The notes under the pieces: generated by a model | Databases searched by the model: none | Told to the model about the DNA's origin: nothing | Seen by the model: only the letters and a program-made list of their open reading frames with translations | Made by a program: the position numbers and the translations under genes | Source of the DNA: an uncultured Clostridia bacterium | GTDB taxonomy: Bacteria > Bacillota_A > Clostridia > TANB77 > CAG-508 | Assembly (NCBI GenBank): GCA_944388685.1 | Contig: CALXJS010000032.1 | Coordinates: 1-18,040, forward strand | Length of the DNA: 18,040 nucleotides | Direction of reading: 5' to 3' | Shown here: positions 15,059 to 18,040 of the stretch, in pieces | How positions within the stretch are numbered: the stretch's first letter is position 1 | Layout: each line of letters starts with the position of its first letter

Positions 15059-17628
15059 TATTTGGTTATCCATTTTACTAAATTTAAATTTGCTGGCTCT
15101 AATATCATTTCATGTTTTGGCATTACTCTAAATGTGTAACCATAATTTCCACCTGTTGTTAATTCAATTTTCGTTGTAAAATAATATTTTCTGTGTTCTT
15201 CATCTGCTTCTTGTAATTGCATTGGAATGATATTTACATTTTCTACAACACCATTGTCTAATATTTTTCCATAATATGCTTCTACTGTCACATTTTCTAC
15301 ATCTATATTTGGTAATTGTACTTCACATCCTACTTCAATATTATTTCCTGCATCAATCGTTATATTATCAAGATTACTATTTTCTTGTGTGATTTTAATA
15401 TCCTTCCAATTTTCGTATAAATCCTTCTTCCAAGCATTATATGCTGCTACATTGTCTATATTTTCATAATATTTCTTTGTTAAATTACACAATGGAATAT
15501 ATAATTGATTTGTATAATCTACAAGCATTCTAGCCGTACTATATTTTCCTCCTGTTGTCATGATAGAATTTTTCATAATTTCTAACCATCTTTTTGATAT
15601 ACCACTTCTATCCCTATCATAATATGTCGGAATAATTTTTTCCTCTAATGTATGGTACATACTTTGGCTATCTGCCATATCTTGTGCTTCGTAAGAATCA
15701 TATTCTGCATTTGTTCCGATTGTCCAGCCGTTATTTTGTGTATAGCCTTCTGCCCACCATCCATCTAGCACACTAAAGTTGATAACACCATTTACTGACG
15801 CTTTTTGTCCACTCGTTCCTGAAGCTTCCATTGGTCTTCTTGGATTATTTAACCATACATCTACACCACTTACTAAATATCTTGACATAGCTATATTATA
15901 ATTCTCTAGCAAGAATATCTTACCTTTAAATTGTGGCATCATTGATACTTCATGGATATATTTGATTAAGTCTTGCCCTTCTTTATCTGCTGGATGTGCT
16001 TTTCCTGCAAAGATTAATTGTACTGGTCTTCCTGTATTATTCATAATTTGTGTCATTCTTTCAATATCTTTAAATATTAATGTAGCTCTTTTATATGTAG
16101 CAAATCTTCTAGCAAATCCAATCGTTAGTGCATCTGGATTTAACTTTGATACAATTTCATTAATCTCCTCATAACTATATCCAGATCTTCTTAATCTTTC
16201 TGTTGTATTTTCTTTTACTAAATTTATTAGTTTTCTTTTTCTTTCTACATGGGCACTCCATAATTTATCATCTGGGATGTTTTTTATTTTCTCCCACACA
16301 TAATCATGGTGCATATTATCTTGCCAATATGGAATTAAATATTTGTTATATAATTCTTTTAATTTTGGTGCTAGCCATGAACAAGTATGAATACCATTTG
16401 TCACATATCCAATTGGTGATTCATTTGCAGCAATGTTTGGCCATACTTCACTAAATAATTCTCTAGAAACAGCACCATGAAGTTCACTTACACCATTCTT
16501 CTTTCCTGCTATTTTTAAGGCTAATATTCCCATATTAAACCCTTTATCTAAATCTGGTCCTGGTTTCATCCCTAACTTCAAGAACTCTTCCCTTGTAATC
16601 CCTAATCTTGGCCAGAAATCTTTAAAATATTTTTCCACCAATTCTATTGGAAATATATCATTTCCAGCAGGTACTGGTGTATGTGTTGTAAATACTGTTT
16701 TAGAGCTTGCAATATCTCTTGCAACATCAAACGAAACTTGTTTATCTTTTATAATATTTTTGATAATTTCCAAATTTAAAAATGCTGAATGTCCTTCATT
16801 CATATGATAAACTGTTGGTTTCAATCCTAGATATTTTGTAAGAAGACTAACACCTGCCATTCCTAAGACAATTTCTTGTCTAATTCTCATTTCTTGGTCT
16901 CCACCATATAATCGTAGTGTAACATTTCTATCCTCTTCATTGTTTTTAGGAATATCAGAATCTAATAAATATAGTTTAACTCTTCCTACGTTAATTTGCC
17001 ATACTTTTAGATATAATCTTCTTTTTGGAAATTTAACATAAATGGTTAAATCATCACCTTTGTCATCCTTTACTGGGAGAATTGGTAAATCATATAAATC
17101 AATATTATTATATTCTGTCTCTTGTTGTCCATATCCATTAATTTTCTGATTAAAATAGCCATTTTTATACAACAACCCTACTCCCACAAGTGGAATTCCT
17201 AAATCACTTGCAGATTTTAGATGATCTCCAGATAAAATTCCAAGTCCTCCTGAATAAATTGGTATGGTTTCATCTAGTCCATATTCTGCTGAAAAATATG
17301 CAATTAAATCCTTTTTATTTCCTGGGTATTTACTAGAGAACCATGTGCTTTTACTATTCATATAGTCTTCAAAATTCTCTGCTACTTTATCATATTCTTT
17401 TAAAAATATTATATCCTTAGATGCTTTTTCAAGTCTCTCTTGTGATACTTGTTTTAAGAATTTTACTGGGTTTTTTGAACATTGCTCCCATAAATCCATA
17501 TCGATTTTTTGAAACAATCTTAAAAATTCTGTATTCCAAGACCACCATAAGTTATTTGATATTTCTCCTAACTTTTCTATTCTCTTTGGTAATTGTGGAT
17601 TTACTGTTATCCTATTAAATACATACAT
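15058..17628 (-). CDS. glgP: Alpha-glucan (glycogen) phosphorylase, divergent GlgP type
   Basis: This PLP enzyme releases glucose 1-phosphate from glycogen or maltodextrins. The 856-residue product is the divergent bacterial/archaeal type, with an N-terminal extension domain (about 1-110, with NNLWWSWN at 25-32). The catalytic fold follows: YFSAEYGLDETIPIYSGGLG (111-130), THTPVPAGNDIF (315-326), GYVTNGIHTCSW (407-418), FARRFATYKR (505-514) and EASGTSGQKASVNGV (601-615), in which Lys609 should bind PLP. The C-terminus ends LVKWITK, where the family normally ends, so it is complete. The ATG at 17628 has AAGGAGG about 8 nt upstream. It is transcribed alone from the promoter at 17684-17712. Its TAG stop comes from the TA/G junction with the MITE; without the insertion, seven more codons would be read. 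Confidence 0.95.
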   Translation of the reverse strand: MYVFNRITVNPQLPKRIEKLGEISNNLWWSWNTEFLRLFQKIDMDLWEQCSKNPVKFLKQVSQERLEKASKDIIFLKEYDKVAENFEDYMNSKSTWFSSKYPGNKKDLIAYFSAEYGLDETIPIYSGGLGILSGDHLKSASDLGIPLVGVGLLYKNGYFNQKINGYGQQETEYNNIDLYDLPILPVKDDKGDDLTIYVKFPKRRLYLKVWQINVGRVKLYLLDSDIPKNNEEDRNVTLRLYGGDQEMRIRQEIVLGMAGVSLLTKYLGLKPTVYHMNEGHSAFLNLEIIKNIIKDKQVSFDVARDIASSKTVFTTHTPVPAGNDIFPIELVEKYFKDFWPRLGITREEFLKLGMKPGPDLDKGFNMGILALKIAGKKNGVSELHGAVSRELFSEVWPNIAANESPIGYVTNGIHTCSWLAPKLKELYNKYLIPYWQDNMHHDYVWEKIKNIPDDKLWSAHVERKRKLINLVKENTTERLRRSGYSYEEINEIVSKLNPDALTIGFARRFATYKRATLIFKDIERMTQIMNNTGRPVQLIFAGKAHPADKEGQDLIKYIHEVSMMPQFKGKIFLLENYNIAMSRYLVSGVDVWLNNPRRPMEASGTSGQKASVNGVINFSVLDGWWAEGYTQNNGWTIGTNAEYDSYEAQDMADSQSMYHTLEEKIIPTYYDRDRSGISKRWLEIMKNSIMTTGGKYSTARMLVDYTNQLYIPLCNLTKKYYENIDNVAAYNAWKKDLYENWKDIKITQENSNLDNITIDAGNNIEVGCEVQLPNIDVENVTVEAYYGKILDNGVVENVNIIPMQLQEADEEHRKYYFTTKIELTTGGNYGYTFRVMPKHEMILEPANLNLVKWITK

Positions 17629-17683
17629 CTATATTTCCTCCTTAGTAATTTTCTCTTCTTTCCTCTTTTTGTTTTACAAATAT

Positions 17684-17712
17684 ATTATCTATTAAATAGA
17701 TAAAAATGTCAA
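17684..17712 (-). promoter_or_regulatory. SigA-type promoter of glgP
   Basis: Read on the minus strand: a perfect TTGACA (17712-17707), exactly 17 nt, and GATAAT (17689-17684), which matches the -10 consensus at 5 of 6. The leader to the ATG at 17628 is about 50 nt. Confidence 0.75.
17686..17702. promoter_or_regulatory. 17-bp perfect palindrome inside the glgP promoter
   Basis: TATCTATT (17686-17693), one central A, AATAGATA (17695-17702). It covers most of the spacer and part of the -10 box of glgP, the usual position for a repressor operator. The sequence is not a CcpA cre site. AT-rich DNA makes short palindromes common, so the function is inferred. Confidence 0.45.
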
Positions 17713-17796
17713 ACCTTTTTTATAAAAATTTTGAACTTTGTATGTGTGTCAATTTTACAAAAATAAACTTGTGTGCAACTATTATTTTTTTATAGA

Positions 17797-17823
17797 AAAA
17801 AGATACCATAAATGTATCTTTTT
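17797..17823. terminator. Bidirectional terminator-like hairpin
   Basis: AAAAAGATAC (17797-17806) pairs perfectly with GTATCTTTTT (17814-17823) around a 7-nt loop. T-runs on both strands follow from the A/T ends of the stem. No gene in the window reads into it, so on the minus strand it may end a gene beyond the right edge, or it may insulate glgP from it. The rest of 17824-17970 shows no gene or recognised element. Confidence 0.5.
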
Positions 17824-17977
17824 ATTCATATTTATTATTTCCTTGAGCAAAATTCAAATTCATATTTAGATTAGCAACCTTAATTAATTTCTTGCTTAAA
17901 ACAAAGCTTCTCCTCCTTGAATTTCTATGTGGTATTTTACAAATTTAAAAATAAATTGAAAAAATCATATTATCCCC

Positions 17978-18040
17978 TTGAATTTATTTTTTATTTAGTA
18001 TAATATATAAAGGTAATAAAAGAGATTTACATAGGAGGAT
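17978..18040 (+). promoter_or_regulatory. Promoter and ribosome binding site of a gene beyond the right edge
   Basis: TTGAAT (17978-17983), a 15-nt spacer (short) and a perfect TATAAT (17999-18004) are followed by AGGAGG (18033-18038) two bases before the window ends. The arrangement points to a plus-strand gene starting just outside the window. Confidence 0.65.

Noticed and set aside
17840..17920. Minus-strand GGAGGAG sequence with a short open frame after it, a possible peptide gene
   Set aside because: No ATG, GTG or TTG start in the open frame lies at a workable distance; the nearest TTG hits a stop after one codon.

Overview
The window is AT-rich chromosomal DNA from a low-GC, endospore-forming Bacillota, most likely a member of the Clostridia. 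The evidence is the ctsR-mcsA-mcsB-clpC operon with a CtsR box, groESL with a CIRCE operator, two sporulation genes (ylbJ and dpaA/spoVFA), strong AGGAGG-type ribosome binding sites and a standard genetic code. No phage, plasmid, CRISPR, rRNA or tRNA signal was seen. The species cannot be named from sequence alone.

Positions 1-6317 form a heat-shock/proteostasis island. On the minus strand, groES and the first 200 codons of groEL lie behind a near-perfect CIRCE (HrcA) operator. The minus-strand operon ctsR-mcsA-mcsB-clpC lies behind a CtsR box made of three TTTGAC-type half-sites. Together these encode the GroE chaperonin, the McsA/McsB protein-arginine kinase that tags proteins and inactivates CtsR, and the ClpC unfoldase. 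Between the two operons sits a plus-strand gene for a small cupin with clearly higher GC, its own promoter and its own terminator. It looks like a recent arrival.

Positions 6318-9659 hold small and poorly known genes: a 72-residue acidic protein, a coiled-coil protein built on nine near-identical 11-residue repeats (33-bp tandem DNA repeat), the sporulation membrane protein YlbJ, and an 80-residue Asn/Met/Tyr-rich protein. The gaps contain hairpin-forming intergenic repeats. One of them is nested in a 422-bp foldback element that fills the gene-free stretch before uppP.

Positions 9660-13376 (minus strand) carry uppP (undecaprenyl-diphosphate phosphatase), dpaA (dipicolinate synthase subunit A, with no dpaB beside it), a membrane-anchored TPR protein and rnhA (RNase HI). 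Another copy of the hairpin repeat lies between the TPR gene and dpaA.

Positions 13377-18040 contain tmcAL (tRNA-Met cytidine acetate ligase, plus strand) convergent with glgP (divergent-type alpha-glucan phosphorylase, minus strand). A 313-bp MITE with TA target duplication separates them exactly, and both stop codons (TAG) are formed by the TA duplication plus the first base of the element. The last 410 bases are non-coding and end in a promoter and Shine-Dalgarno sequence for a plus-strand gene outside the window.

The main unusual features are two foldback (MITE-like) elements, and a four-copy intergenic hairpin repeat family that always lies downstream of a gene in the sense direction and sometimes supplies its stop codon.
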